Notes: generated by a model not told the origin, from the letters alone. DNA of 64,000 nucleotides from Leptotrichia hofstadii (GCF_007990525.1 NZ_AP019823.1:744001-808000); one strand, 5' to 3'. Shown: positions 19,848 through 29,071, counted from the first letter of the stretch. Translations and numbers: made by a program.

Positions 19848-20197
19848 GAGTAAGCTCAACACTGCCAATGACAAATTCATTTACAAATGGAACAGGAAAC
19901 AGCCTGAAAGGAATGTTTGGAGGGCTTGGAAATTTTGGAGAAAGCAATTTATATGATCAAAATAAGCAGAATGTGAAAGAGCTATCATTGTGGGCGATGA
20001 CTTACGGAGATGAAAAATCAACTAGGGATGTAATGGTTCAGACAGATTTAGGGGGAAGAAAGACGTTTGAATTGTATTTTCCTAAAATGTATGTGGATAG
20101 TTTTAATCAAAGTTTTAGTGTTAGAGGTGGAGAAGGATATTTTGTTTTAAATTTAAAACAAACAGGATTTAATGAGGATGGAATAAATTTAAAATAG
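19815..20197 (+). pseudogene. 3' fragment of the Hcp-fold insertion gene (second copy)
   Basis: From about 19817 the sequence matches 17418-17803 with few differences. It encodes the last part of the insertion and the C-terminal Hcp-like strands (ELSLWAMTYGDEKSTRDV and the end strand). The N-terminal half is absent. Possible internal starts exist (ATG at 19868), but no good ribosome binding site supports them. This is a displaced tail of the kind often left by recombination in polymorphic toxin loci. Confidence 0.8.
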
Positions 20198-20206
20198 GGT
20201 GAGAAT

Positions 20207-21073
20207 ATGAAAAAAAACATATACAATACATTGTATATAATTACGTTAATTAGAAATATACAATTGCTTTTTAATAGTTATTCAAATACTTTAACAGGAT
20301 TTTGGTTACTAATAAATTTAATTTTATCTTTTATATTTTTTACTAAAATTTTTACTAGAAAAGAAAAATTCAATGAATATTTTGTAGTTTTTATATTTGG
20401 ATTTACATGTTTGTTAATAAATTATTCAAGTTTTAAGGATTGGAATAAAAAATTTAATACATATATTTTAATTATTTTGATAATATTAACTTTATTCGAA
20501 TTTATAATTATCGTAAAACCTTTTATAAAAATAAAAGATTTTAGAAAAATATTTTTATTAATATTGAGTTTTTTTTGTGGGAAATTATTTTTATATTTTT
20601 TAACAAATTTTTATATGGAACCAAGAAAAATTGTATATAGCACAGATATTATTTATACAAAGAATAATAAGGAGTTAAGAAAAATAATAGAAAAAATGCC
20701 AATGGTTAATGAAGTAGAGATAATTGAAAAAGATGCAATAAATCCTTATAGTTCTTATTATGAAAATGAAGGGAGTCTAAAAGATTTAGATGAAATTATT
20801 AATGTTCAAATTAAAAATTCTATTGATAATGAAAGTATGGATTTATTAGCAAATAGAATAAAAGAATTTGTAAAATTACAAGATAAAGAAAAAAAATTTA
20901 TAAAAATATATTTTACAAGTAAAAATGGTTATTACGAAGCATTAAAAATATATGATTTAAAAAATAACGAATTAAAACAAATTTATGTAAGTAAAAATTT
21001 ACAAGTATCAGAAAGTCTTGGTTTTGTTTTGTTAAACATGTATGTAAAAATGTTAAAAGGTAATGAATTTTAA
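20207..21073 (+). CDS. Membrane protein with soluble C-terminal domain, cassette gene
   Basis: In this 288-residue protein the first 145 residues contain about five membrane helices. The remaining 140 form a polar domain with KNNKELRKIIEKMPMVNEVE and a lysine-rich beta/alpha pattern. It starts nine bases after the duplicated Hcp-like tail, with GGTGAG upstream. It occupies the slot between the Hcp tail and the J-domain gene that the 17819-19660 genes occupy in the other copy. An immunity role is possible but unproven. Confidence 0.6.
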   Translation: MKKNIYNTLYIITLIRNIQLLFNSYSNTLTGFWLLINLILSFIFFTKIFTRKEKFNEYFVVFIFGFTCLLINYSSFKDWNKKFNTYILIILIILTLFEFIIIVKPFIKIKDFRKIFLLILSFFCGKLFLYFLTNFYMEPRKIVYSTDIIYTKNNKELRKIIEKMPMVNEVEIIEKDAINPYSSYYENEGSLKDLDEIINVQIKNSIDNESMDLLANRIKEFVKLQDKEKKFIKIYFTSKNGYYEALKIYDLKNNELKQIYVSKNLQVSESLGFVLLNMYVKMLKGNEF

Positions 21074-21102
21074 TAAATTAAAAAGAGAGTGGAGTTTTTA
21101 TT

Positions 21103-21567
21103 ATGACAGATTATTATAAAATACTAGATGTTTTAGAAGATGCTGATGCAAAAGAGATAAAGGTAAAATATAGAAAATTGGCTATGAAGTATCATCCAGA
21201 CAGGAATCCTGATGATAAGAAAGCTGAAGAAATGTTTAAGGCAATCAGCGAGGCGTATGAAATACTTGGAGATGAGAATAAAAGAAAAGAATACGATGAG
21301 AAGAGGAAGAATAAGGGAAATGCTGGAAGTCAAAGATTTGGTGAGAAGAAATCAAGCAGGGCAGAGCAGAACAGTGAATCAGCTAAAAGAGGGGCTGAAG
21401 CATTTTTCCGTAATTTTTCAGCAAATCCAAATGATATAAAGAACATGTTTGAAAGTGCTTTTGATGTGAATAATATGAGCAGTTCTGATAAGGATAAAAT
21501 GAGGGAACATAAAAAAAGCATGGAACAAAGTTTTGAAAACTTTTTTAAGCCTAAAAAGAATAAATAA
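21103..21567 (+). CDS. J-domain co-chaperone
   Basis: The 154-residue protein has an N-terminal J domain: [20 protein letters not shown], the HPD triad at residues 31-33, and [16 protein letters not shown]. The J domain stimulates Hsp70 ATPases. The remaining part is Gln/Ser/Lys-rich and lacks the G/F and zinc-finger regions of DnaJ, so it is a dedicated class C type J protein. The natural partner in this locus is the Hsp70-like ATPase at 60252. It may help assemble or recycle sheath or effector proteins (inference). Confidence 0.85.
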   Translation: MTDYYKILDVLEDADAKEIKVKYRKLAMKYHPDRNPDDKKAEEMFKAISEAYEILGDENKRKEYDEKRKNKGNAGSQRFGEKKSSRAEQNSESAKRGAEAFFRNFSANPNDIKNMFESAFDVNNMSSSDKDKMREHKKSMEQSFENFFKPKKNK

Positions 21568-21644
21568 GATAGTTAATTGTAAATAAAAACTTTAAAATAA
21601 AATTAGAATTTAGATTTAATTTTAGAAAGAAAGGAAATAATAAA

Positions 21645-21872
21645 ATGCTTTGGAGAATAAAAAGTTTTTTCAGTAGAATTAGAAGTCGAATTTTTAATGT
21701 ATTTTCTGGAAGAAGCAGTTTATATCGAGTTGAAAGTTTGAGAAGAGGTGCGACTTCAACTTCAAAAAAGAAAAAGAAAATGCTTCAATGTCGGTTGATA
21801 AGGGAATTAGAAAATATGAAAAAAGACAGATGGCTGCCAGAGGGGAAAGACAGTACAACTTTTTTAATTTAA
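21645..21872 (+). CDS. Basic N-terminal part of the adjacent FHA protein, possibly frameshifted
   Basis: The 75-residue frame starts at a well-placed AAAGGAAATAATAAAATG and encodes an amphipathic arginine-rich leader (MLWRIKSFFSRIRSRIFNVF) and a lysine run coded by CAAAAAAGAAAAAGAAAATG. The following FHA gene begins inside this frame at 21788 without a good ribosome binding site. The simplest reading is one longer gene with a one-base change in the A-rich tract. If both are separate, this encodes a short basic peptide. Confidence 0.45.
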   Translation: MLWRIKSFFSRIRSRIFNVFSGRSSLYRVESLRRGATSTSKKKKKMLQCRLIRELENMKKDRWLPEGKDSTTFLI

Positions 21873-22459
21873 AAAATATAATAATTTTGATTATACTATT
21901 TTTTACTTTTGTGTATATTCATATGGCTGGATATTCTGTGAAAAGTCTATATATCGCAATTTTTATATTTATAGCACTAACATTGTATCTTCTTATAGTA
22001 GAAAGATTTAAGGAAAGAGTGGAAGTGCATGATGAGATAAAGGAAATAAAGCATGAGCGTGAAAGAGAACATCACGTATTTTTGGATAAAGTAAAAGAAA
22101 TAGAGGAAGTTGAAAAGAATCAAATTGAAAATATAATTTTAAAAAATTCAGATGACTATGATATCAAAGTATGGAAGATTGGAAGAGCATCTTCATTGCT
22201 GATAGGGAAAAGAACGCCTAGAAACAAGGTGGATATAGACGTGAGTGAAGGAGTATATTCAAATTTGGTAAGCAGGGCTCATGGAATGTTGAACAGAGTA
22301 AATGGAGTTTGGTACTATGAAGATTTAGGTTCACAAAATGGAAGTGGAATAGAAAAGAAAGATGACAGAAGAAAAATAAAATTAAAAAGAAATGTACCTG
22401 TAAAGGTTGAAAGCGGAGATATAATATACTTAGCGACAACAAAAATACTATTGAAATAG
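21788..22459 (+). CDS. Membrane-anchored FHA domain protein
   Basis: The product has 223 residues as read. Two close hydrophobic helices (about residues 29-70) are followed by a charged coiled coil and a C-terminal forkhead-associated domain: WKIGRASSLLIG, LVSRAHGMLN, and YYEDLGSQNGSGI, containing the conserved GR, SxxH and NG positions that bind phosphothreonine. In type VI systems an FHA protein transmits kinase signals to the machine; the kinase at 53037 is the obvious partner. The start may truly lie at 21645. Confidence 0.8.
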   Translation: MSVDKGIRKYEKRQMAARGERQYNFFNLKNIIILIILFFTFVYIHMAGYSVKSLYIAIFIFIALTLYLLIVERFKERVEVHDEIKEIKHEREREHHVFLDKVKEIEEVEKNQIENIILKNSDDYDIKVWKIGRASSLLIGKRTPRNKVDIDVSEGVYSNLVSRAHGMLNRVNGVWYYEDLGSQNGSGIEKKDDRRKIKLKRNVPVKVESGDIIYLATTKILLK

Positions 22460-22486
22460 TGATTTATAAAGGAAGTAGGTTAAAAA

Positions 22487-24271
22487 ATGGAGAATAATTT
22501 AAATAATCAGAAACCAGTGGAATTTTTTTCAGCTGAAAGAATAAAGATAGAAATAGATGGACAGCAGATACTTTGGAGAGATATGAATCTTGAAATAGAT
22601 TCAAAAATAGGGGAACATACGATTGGAAAAATAAAATACGTGGCATCACCGAACCAGTTAAGTTTATACGATGCCCTGATAGATAAAAAAGGCGACAAGA
22701 CAATAGTAGTTACCGGAAGAAGCAACATATCGGATGAAGCAGGAAATGCTACAGATAAAATATTCTTAAATGGAGTGATAAGTAAACTTAGGATGAGGGA
22801 AACAAAGGCAGGAGCATTGGCAGTTGAGTTAGTGTGCAGTTCAAAGAGCATACTTCTTGACAGAATACCAAGATACCGTTCATTTCAGGATCCGACACTT
22901 ACGTATAAAGACATAGCGCAGGAAGTGAATAAAAATTATAATGATGGGGAAACATTGGTAAATGTAGGGGAAGATATGAAAGAAGTTCCAAGAATGACAA
23001 TCCAGTATAACGAAACAGACTGGGAATACTTAAAGAGAATAGCATCGTATACAGGACAGCCACTAATGGCAAATTCAAATAAAGTTCTGGTAGGATTTTT
23101 CAAGAATATGCCAGCACAGACACCAAACTTGACATATTCATATTTTGGAAAGGAAACAGAGGAAGAAAGAACATATTACAGGGTAGAAGGGACAGAAGTG
23201 TATTCGGTATCAACACCGATAAAGTTAAAAATCAGAAACAAAGTATCAGGAGAAGAAGTAGAAAATGACTACTATGTAATAGAAAGCAGAATATACAATG
23301 AAGGAAACACTTTAAAATGCGAATACAAGCTAGGAAAACAGACAGACTACTTTGTAGATCCAATACCGCACGAAAAGATAAGAGGAGCAGTGATAGAAGC
23401 TAGAACAGTACATATTGCAAGAACAGATGAAAGCAAGAGTGAGCATGGAAGGACTGATGGAAGTTCGGATAATCTTGAAGGTAGAACTATGGGAATAAAG
23501 CCTGTAAATATCTATGTTGCTGAAGAACAGGAAAAAAATAATAACAGAAGTCAGGAAGTGAAGGCAAGCGATATTGCAGTTATGACAGTTGACTTGACAG
23601 AAGGGCTGAGAAAACTTGGAGGAGCAGTGCAAAGTGAAGCAGATAAATATGCTGGAAAAAGTTATTTCCCATATGTAACTCCATACAGTCAGACAAATAC
23701 AGGATTTACGCCTGCACCAGAGCCAAATGACAGAGTAGCGCTTTATTTTCCAAGTGAAAACGAAACGCATGCTTTGGTAATGGGAGCGGTAAATAATAAT
23801 GGTAATGGGAGATTTACTAATCCAGATAAAAGGAACTTTACATTAGGACCAAGTCAGGCGGCTAGAGGAGGAACACCTGCGAACGAAGGGAAACCGATGT
23901 ATAATTTTACTTTGGATAGTGAGAAGTTTATTGTCAGTGTTGGTAGTATAATCAGTTTAAGTTCAAGTGGCACAGTTAGCATAACAGGGACTTCAAATGT
24001 GGATATTGCTTCAACAGGAGCGAATGCGACGTTAAGCGCAGGGCAGAATATAGATATTACTGCAAATCAGGATGCAACGGTAACGGCTTCATCTGGAATT
24101 GCAACATTGAGTGGAAATACATATGCTAATGTAAAAGGAAATCAAAATGCAGAAATTGTTGGTGGGCATAATACAAATGTGGGATTAGGTGGTGGAAAAT
24201 CTTCAAATAAAACGATTGTTGTTGGAAGTTCAAAAGTGGAAGTAAAAAGTGGAGAGGTAGAAATAAATTAG
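22487..24271 (+). CDS. vgrG: VgrG-like spike protein 1
   Basis: The 594-residue protein has a gp27-like N-terminal part with the conserved DRIPRYRSFQDPTLTY and TIQYNETDWEYLKRIA segments near residues 125-190, the late-control-gene-D/VgrG pattern. It then has a gp5-like OB fold near 360-440 (YVTPYSQTNTGFTPAPEPND). The tail (about 470-594) is Gly/Ser/Asn-rich with short beta repeats such as VDIAST and AEIVGG, expected to form the spike needle. The C-terminal type containing GTPANEGKPMYNFTLDSEKF is shared with copy 2 only. It heads cassette 1: partner gene, HINT-nuclease, immunity genes. Confidence 0.92.
   Translation: MENNLNNQKPVEFFSAERIKIEIDGQQILWRDMNLEIDSKIGEHTIGKIKYVASPNQLSLYDALIDKKGDKTIVVTGRSNISDEAGNATDKIFLNGVISKLRMRETKAGALAVELVCSSKSILLDRIPRYRSFQDPTLTYKDIAQEVNKNYNDGETLVNVGEDMKEVPRMTIQYNETDWEYLKRIASYTGQPLMANSNKVLVGFFKNMPAQTPNLTYSYFGKETEEERTYYRVEGTEVYSVSTPIKLKIRNKVSGEEVENDYYVIESRIYNEGNTLKCEYKLGKQTDYFVDPIPHEKIRGAVIEARTVHIARTDESKSEHGRTDGSSDNLEGRTMGIKPVNIYVAEEQEKNNNRSQEVKASDIAVMTVDLTEGLRKLGGAVQSEADKYAGKSYFPYVTPYSQTNTGFTPAPEPNDRVALYFPSENETHALVMGAVNNNGNGRFTNPDKRNFTLGPSQAARGGTPANEGKPMYNFTLDSEKFIVSVGSIISLSSSGTVSITGTSNVDIASTGANATLSAGQNIDITANQDATVTASSGIATLSGNTYANVKGNQNAEIVGGHNTNVGLGGGKSSNKTIVVGSSKVEVKSGEVEIN
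23330..23960 (+). repeat. vgrG 1 3' segment shared with vgrG 2 (second copy about 34738-35360)
   Basis: The codons for the VDPIPHEKIRGAVIEA region through the LDSEKFIVSVGS region are strongly conserved, with only scattered mostly silent changes. After this point the two spike tails are unrelated in detail. The block marks the shared C-terminal subtype A. Confidence 0.75.
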
Positions 24272-24290
24272 AGAAAGGAAGTATAGTGCA

Positions 24291-25181
24291 ATGTTTAAAA
24301 ATAATTATACATTGAAATATAATTTAAGAGAGAAGGATAAAATAAACTATAAGATAAACTCCAAAATAGAGTATGAAAATTTAATTGTAAAATCGGAAAA
24401 AGAATATGAATACAAAATAGAATTTCAACCTCTCTCAAAGGGAATTCAGAATGATTTTATAATTAGAAATACGAGGTATGACCTTAAAAATTTTAATGAT
24501 AAAGAAAGTGATTTGGAAAAGATTTCTTTTGAAATAGATAAAACTTTTTTAGAAACAGATTATAGAATTGATAAAAAAGGAAAAATTATAAAAATAGAAA
24601 ATCTATCAAAATTAAAAACAGATTGGTATAATAAAAAAAATGAAATTTTGAGAAAGTATGAGGAGCAGTATGAAGAAATACAAGATTTAGTAGATGGAAT
24701 AACTAAAATTTTAAATAATTCAGATACAGTAGTTCAATATTTTCAAAATTATGGAGTTAATGGTATATTTTTTAGTGAGTTGTACGGAGAATTATATATT
24801 GAAGATAATGAGAAAAAGAAAAAAATATCAATACCTAATTTTATAACATTTTTTCCTTTACCATTAACGTTAAATATTATAACAAAAAAAATAAATAAAA
24901 TGGAAGACGAGATGTCTTTAATAATACATGGTAAATTAGATGAAATGCGGTTAGATAAACTGAATATAGAAGAGATGGTAAAGGCTAATTTACCAGAAGA
25001 AGACATAAGAGGGTTAAAATATGAAGTTGAATATGAGCAAGATGTTTCTTTTTATTTGATAACTGGATTAGTAAAAAATTGTAATCAAATAATAGAAGTA
25101 AAGATTTACAACAAACTGGACAATAAGGAATTATTTAAAAATCGAATAGAGGTTAAACTAGAAGAAATTAAGGAGGAATAA
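24291..25181 (+). CDS. VgrG-PAAR cassette partner protein 1 (candidate effector adaptor)
   Basis: This is a 296-residue, acidic/lysine-rich soluble protein with no signal peptide. A beta-rich N-terminus is followed by a helical region (LKTDWYNKKNEILRKYEEQY) and a beta-rich C-terminus. No known family is recognised. It sits exactly between vgrG and a DUF4280 effector, where other type VI systems encode adaptors such as Eag/DUF1795 or Tap/DUF4123, and its stop overlaps the effector start (TAATG). The equivalent slot is filled in the other three cassettes by proteins of similar size and outline. Confidence 0.6.
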   Translation: MFKNNYTLKYNLREKDKINYKINSKIEYENLIVKSEKEYEYKIEFQPLSKGIQNDFIIRNTRYDLKNFNDKESDLEKISFEIDKTFLETDYRIDKKGKIIKIENLSKLKTDWYNKKNEILRKYEEQYEEIQDLVDGITKILNNSDTVVQYFQNYGVNGIFFSELYGELYIEDNEKKKKISIPNFITFFPLPLTLNIITKKINKMEDEMSLIIHGKLDEMRLDKLNIEEMVKANLPEEDIRGLKYEVEYEQDVSFYLITGLVKNCNQIIEVKIYNKLDNKELFKNRIEVKLEEIKEE

Positions 25182-26890
25182 TGGGAAGCAAGAGATATAT
25201 TCCTCAAGGTGCAATACTGATATGTGACAAGGGAAGAGACATGACACATTTGAGAGTAACGCATAATAATAATGTTAACTTGTATAAAGTTCCTTATGCA
25301 AATGAATTTGATAGAGTACCTGAAGAGAATATACCAAATTTTAAGAAATGTGAAGTTTGTGGAAATTGTCAAATGGATTTATTAGAATGGTCTCCAGTCC
25401 ATGAAAGTGTAAAAATAGGTGGAGGAAAACTGATACATGAGGACTCAAGACTGAAATGTAAAAAGGGCGGAGAGATAAAAATATACCTGAATGAGAATGA
25501 GGCGAAAGAAGCTTTAAAACAAACAGCCTATAATAAATTGAGCTGGCAAGAAAAAGCCAAAAGAGTGGACTGGGGAACAGTAGGAAAAACATTAGCTACA
25601 GGATTGGTAGTGGCAGCAGTAGGTGCGGTATTATTTGCGACAGGAGGAGCTATAGTAGCGGCAGGAGTAGGAATATTAACAGCAAAGTGTGCGGCAGTAG
25701 GTGTGGTAGTAGAACTAGCAGGGCTTGCAATAAAAGGCTATGCGATGTACCAGACAGTTAAGGGGGTATATGAGACCTACAAAAGAATGGAGGCTGCAAA
25801 CTGGGACATAGAGGAGGGGCTAGTAGTTCTGGCAGAACATATAGGCTCAGCGGCAGGAGCATTAGTAGGCGGAGCAATAGGAAATAAAATAGGAGGTATG
25901 CTATCCGATAAAATATATGCCAAAAGTTCAACATATCAAAAGATGAAAAATGGAACATTATGTTTTATAGCAGGAACGCTTGTATCAACAAGACTAGGAA
26001 GAAAACGAATAGAGAAAATAGAGAAAGGAGATGAGGTATATAGCTATGATGAACTGACAGGTCAGAAAGTACTGAGAAAAGTAAGAGATGTACATGAGCA
26101 TATAACAGACACCTTCGTAAGAATAAAAACGAAGACAGAAGAAATACTGACAACTCCAGAACACCCATTCTACGTGAAGGGAAGGTATATATTAGCAGGT
26201 TTCTTGAGTGTAGGAATGAGCCTGACAAGTTTTGCAGGAGAACAGATAGAAATACAGGAAACAGAAATAATAAGGTACGAGAAACCCCAAAAAGTATATA
26301 ATTTCAGCATAGAGGGTACAGAAAATTACTATGTTGGAGAGCAAGGAGTGCTGGTACATAATGCAGGAGGTTGTCCTTCAGGGAATGAGGTTAAGAAGAA
26401 GAATACAGAGACAGATGATCATATAGTGAAAGAAAATGGAAAAAAAGCATTAGCCAAAAATGCGGAATATACCAAAAATGGATATGATTATAAAACAGAC
26501 AAATTAGGAAGAATAAAAGAAGCAAAAGCTTCGGAATTAAGATTGGAGAAAGGAGAAAGAAATTTATACAGTCAAAGAACAGTTGGTGGAACAGATAGAT
26601 TAAAAGATATTGATGATGGAGGACATTTATTCGGGACACAATTTGGTGGTTCAGGAGATATAGATAACATGTTACCGCAAAATAGTAAAATAAATAGAGC
26701 AGGTGGAGAATGGTATAAAATGGAGCAAGAATGGGCTAATGCATTAAAAGAAACACCACCTAAAAAAGTTTCAGTGAAAATAAATCCTATTTATGAAGGA
26801 AAAAGTATGAGACCAACTAAAATAAAAGTTAAGTATAAAATTGGTAATGAAATAAAATTTAGAACAATACCAAATCCTGAAACGATATAA
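25181..26890 (+). CDS. DUF4280 (PAAR-like) effector with HINT domain and NS-type nuclease toxin
   Basis: The 569-residue polymorphic toxin has, in order: a cysteine-containing DUF4280/PAAR-like tip (residues 1-105, with CEVCGNC and LKCKKGGEI); Gly/Ala-rich hydrophobic helices (about 130-200); a HINT self-cleaving domain from Cys261 (CFIAGTLVSTRLGRKRIEKI) to His393-Asn394; and a C-terminal nuclease with DDGGHLFGTQFGG near 478-490 and an NxxxN region, matching the Endonuclea_NS_2 family. HINT cleavage should release the nuclease in the target cell. Same-family nucleases are carried by B. subtilis YeeF, whose immunity protein YezG belongs to the family encoded next door. Confidence 0.88.
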   Translation: MGSKRYIPQGAILICDKGRDMTHLRVTHNNNVNLYKVPYANEFDRVPEENIPNFKKCEVCGNCQMDLLEWSPVHESVKIGGGKLIHEDSRLKCKKGGEIKIYLNENEAKEALKQTAYNKLSWQEKAKRVDWGTVGKTLATGLVVAAVGAVLFATGGAIVAAGVGILTAKCAAVGVVVELAGLAIKGYAMYQTVKGVYETYKRMEAANWDIEEGLVVLAEHIGSAAGALVGGAIGNKIGGMLSDKIYAKSSTYQKMKNGTLCFIAGTLVSTRLGRKRIEKIEKGDEVYSYDELTGQKVLRKVRDVHEHITDTFVRIKTKTEEILTTPEHPFYVKGRYILAGFLSVGMSLTSFAGEQIEIQETEIIRYEKPQKVYNFSIEGTENYYVGEQGVLVHNAGGCPSGNEVKKKNTETDDHIVKENGKKALAKNAEYTKNGYDYKTDKLGRIKEAKASELRLEKGERNLYSQRTVGGTDRLKDIDDGGHLFGTQFGGSGDIDNMLPQNSKINRAGGEWYKMEQEWANALKETPPKKVSVKINPIYEGKSMRPTKIKVKYKIGNEIKFRTIPNPETI

Positions 26891-26922
26891 AATAAAAAAT
26901 AAATAACAGAGGGAGATAAATT

Positions 26923-27435
26923 ATGAAAAAAGAATGGCAAGAAGAATTTTTAGAAAAACAAAATGAGTTAATAAGAGCGATAGCACAACAGGTAAGCAAT
27001 ACAATACCAGATACTTGGGAGAAATTTTATTTTCATGCAGATATAAATGATGATTTTAGTGGGGGAGTATATTTTTTCTTTAATACAGAAAAAGATAAAA
27101 AATTAAATTATTCGCATGATATACCTGAAATATATAACATAAATGAAGATGAATACGATGAAAAATACGATAAATTATATGATTTGTCTGTGGATTTAAA
27201 ACAATTATTTATAGATTGCGAACAAGAACCTTGGCAGGCGATAACAATAATAGTTGATGAAAAAGGATCATTGAAAATGGATTATGATTATGCAGACTGG
27301 TTAAGTAGTCCATATACTCCGACACCATTGATGAACTATTTTAAGTACAAGTATTTGGGGAAAATACCTAAAGATAAGGAAGAAGAAAAATTATTTAAGG
27401 AAATGGAGGAATATCAGAGTAAATTTAATAAGTAG
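26923..27435 (+). CDS. DUF600/YezG-family immunity protein
   Basis: This 170-residue acidic protein matches the YezG/DUF600 pattern: an N-terminal helix with WEKFYFHADIND, a central GGVYFFFN strand, an INEDEYDEKYDKLYDLS helix, and a late QEPWQAITIIVDEKG strand followed by YDYADW. YezG-type proteins bind and block NS-type nuclease toxins. Its place directly after the nuclease toxin makes it the cognate immunity protein with good probability. GGGAG precedes the ATG. Confidence 0.8.
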   Translation: MKKEWQEEFLEKQNELIRAIAQQVSNTIPDTWEKFYFHADINDDFSGGVYFFFNTEKDKKLNYSHDIPEIYNINEDEYDEKYDKLYDLSVDLKQLFIDCEQEPWQAITIIVDEKGSLKMDYDYADWLSSPYTPTPLMNYFKYKYLGKIPKDKEEEKLFKEMEEYQSKFNK

Positions 27436-27447
27436 TGAGGAAATAAA

Positions 27448-27996
27448 ATGTTAAGAGATTTTAAAAAAGAAAAAGAAATGCCAACAGAAATTATTGAAAA
27501 ATATAAAGGGCAAGTGCCAGATGAAATTATAGAAATTTGGAAAAATTATGGATTGGGAAGTTTTTTGAATGGGTATTTAAGAGTGATAAATCCAGATGAT
27601 TATAAAGAATTAGTAGAAGAGACTTACTTTAGAGGAAAAGAGTCGATACCTTTATTTGTAACGGCTTTTGCAGATGTAATAACATGGCAAGAAAATAGAT
27701 ATATTGGAATAATTTTTTATAAGGAGGAGGACTTTGATATAATGGCTTCTGGAATGGACTTCTTTTTTTCAGATATATATACTGAAGAGAGCTTTAGAAA
27801 AGAGTTTTTTGATTTAAAACTATATGAAAAAGCTGTAAAAAAATATGGAGAATTAGAATATAATCAAAGTTTTTGTTTTGTTCCATTGTTAGGATTAGGC
27901 GGGAAGAAAAGCATTGATAATTTAGATAAAGGGGATACTTTGACACATATTTACTTGATTACGGAACTTGTGGGAAAAGTGGGAATAGATGATTAG
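27448..27996 (+). CDS. GAD-like/DUF1851 (Tdi1-type) immunity protein
   Basis: The 182-residue product has an N-terminal segment VPDEIIEIWKNYGLGSFLNGYLRVINPDDY that is typical of the GAD-like domain. The C-terminal part has a DUF1851 pattern, including CFVPLLGLGGKKSIDNLDKG. Proteins of this composition protect against type VI DNases such as Tde1. The toxin in front belongs to another nuclease family and already has a YezG-type partner, so this may be an orphan immunity gene kept against rivals. It starts 12 bases after the preceding gene. Confidence 0.8.
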   Translation: MLRDFKKEKEMPTEIIEKYKGQVPDEIIEIWKNYGLGSFLNGYLRVINPDDYKELVEETYFRGKESIPLFVTAFADVITWQENRYIGIIFYKEEDFDIMASGMDFFFSDIYTEESFRKEFFDLKLYEKAVKKYGELEYNQSFCFVPLLGLGGKKSIDNLDKGDTLTHIYLITELVGKVGIDD

Positions 27997-28028
27997 AATT
28001 ATTAAGATTGTAAAGGAAATTAATTTTT

Positions 28029-29042
28029 ATGGAAACAATAAAAATATATGAAAAAGATGATATACGAGATATATTTTTAATAGAAAGAAAGGGAGAAGTT
28101 GAAATTTTTTATAAAGATGATAAGCCTTTTAATGGAAAATTAGAAATTTATGGATATGAAGAAAAACTGGAATTAAGAGGAGAATTAAGAGGGGGATTGC
28201 GCTCTATGACTTGGACTCATTACTATGCCAATGGACAGGAAGAAATAATTGAACATTATCTTTCAGGAAAAAGGAATGGAAAGTATGAAATGTTTTATGA
28301 AAATGGAACATTAAAATTAACGGGGTATAATAGAGAGGGAAAGGAGGAAGGAAATTGGAAATGGTATAGAAAAGACGGAACAATTGAAGGTGAAGCTGAC
28401 TATGTGGAAGGAGAAATAAAAGGTATATGGAAACTTTATTATCCAAATGGAAATATTGAAAGGCAAACTGAAACTTTTTCAGATGGATATACAGAAATTT
28501 TAAAAAGTTATGATGAAAATAAAAACTTAATTTTTGAAGGATATATGTATAATGGAAGAAAACATGGAAAATATAAAAGGTATTATGATACTGGTGAATT
28601 AAAGGAAGAAGGAGAGTACAGGTATGGATTATTAGAAAATGAGGTAAAAACATATGATAAGAATAGAAATTTAAAATATATAACAACATATTCTAAAGAT
28701 AAAGTTGTTAAAATAGAAGATTTATCTAAAAACATAACTGAAAATAAAGAAAAATTGGCTTATGAAGATAATAATATTTCAAAAGAGAAAAAGATAGACA
28801 CCAATATATTTTCAAAAATAGAATCTATGTATCTTAAAAAGCTAGAGTTAAAGGAAATTATTAATAAAAAAGAAGTGGAAGAATTTTTAAGAAAAATTCC
28901 AGAGAGTGAGAAAATTGATATTTTAAATAAAATAGAGCAATATTTGGATGTAAATGAAATAGGACAAATAGAATTTGATACAGGTTCAGTATGGACAGGA
29001 AAAGATGTATTTTTGTTTTTTAAAGAAGGAATGGAATTATAA
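28029..29042 (+). CDS. MORN/YwqK-repeat protein with a C-terminal locus-specific domain
   Basis: In this 337-residue protein residues about 45-215 hold repeats of about 21-24 residues of the form Y-x-N-G-x-x-x-x-x-x-Y-x-x-G-K-x-x-G-x-W, as in YwqK antitoxin and MORN proteins. A linker follows, then residues about 280-337 carry a short domain ending in IEFDTGSVWTGKDVFLFFKEG. That domain recurs in the products of 40002/41244, 49319 and 59096. Because it is third in a row after a toxin, it may act as an immunity or accessory protein. It is soluble, with no signal sequence. Confidence 0.7.
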   Translation: METIKIYEKDDIRDIFLIERKGEVEIFYKDDKPFNGKLEIYGYEEKLELRGELRGGLRSMTWTHYYANGQEEIIEHYLSGKRNGKYEMFYENGTLKLTGYNREGKEEGNWKWYRKDGTIEGEADYVEGEIKGIWKLYYPNGNIERQTETFSDGYTEILKSYDENKNLIFEGYMYNGRKHGKYKRYYDTGELKEEGEYRYGLLENEVKTYDKNRNLKYITTYSKDKVVKIEDLSKNITENKEKLAYEDNNISKEKKIDTNIFSKIESMYLKKLELKEIINKKEVEEFLRKIPESEKIDILNKIEQYLDVNEIGQIEFDTGSVWTGKDVFLFFKEGMEL

Positions 29043-29071
29043 TAAAATAAATAAAAAATGGAGGAAAAAAG

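Noticed and set aside
19868-20197. A 109-residue gene of its own
   Set aside because: It is the C-terminal tail of the Hcp-like gene copied by duplication; homology extends upstream of the ATG to 19817 and there is no good ribosome binding site.
28204-28689. Minus-strand frame of 161 residues inside the MORN gene
   Set aside because: It is the shadow of a repeat-rich, A-rich gene; composition is Phe/Leu/His-rich without start signals.
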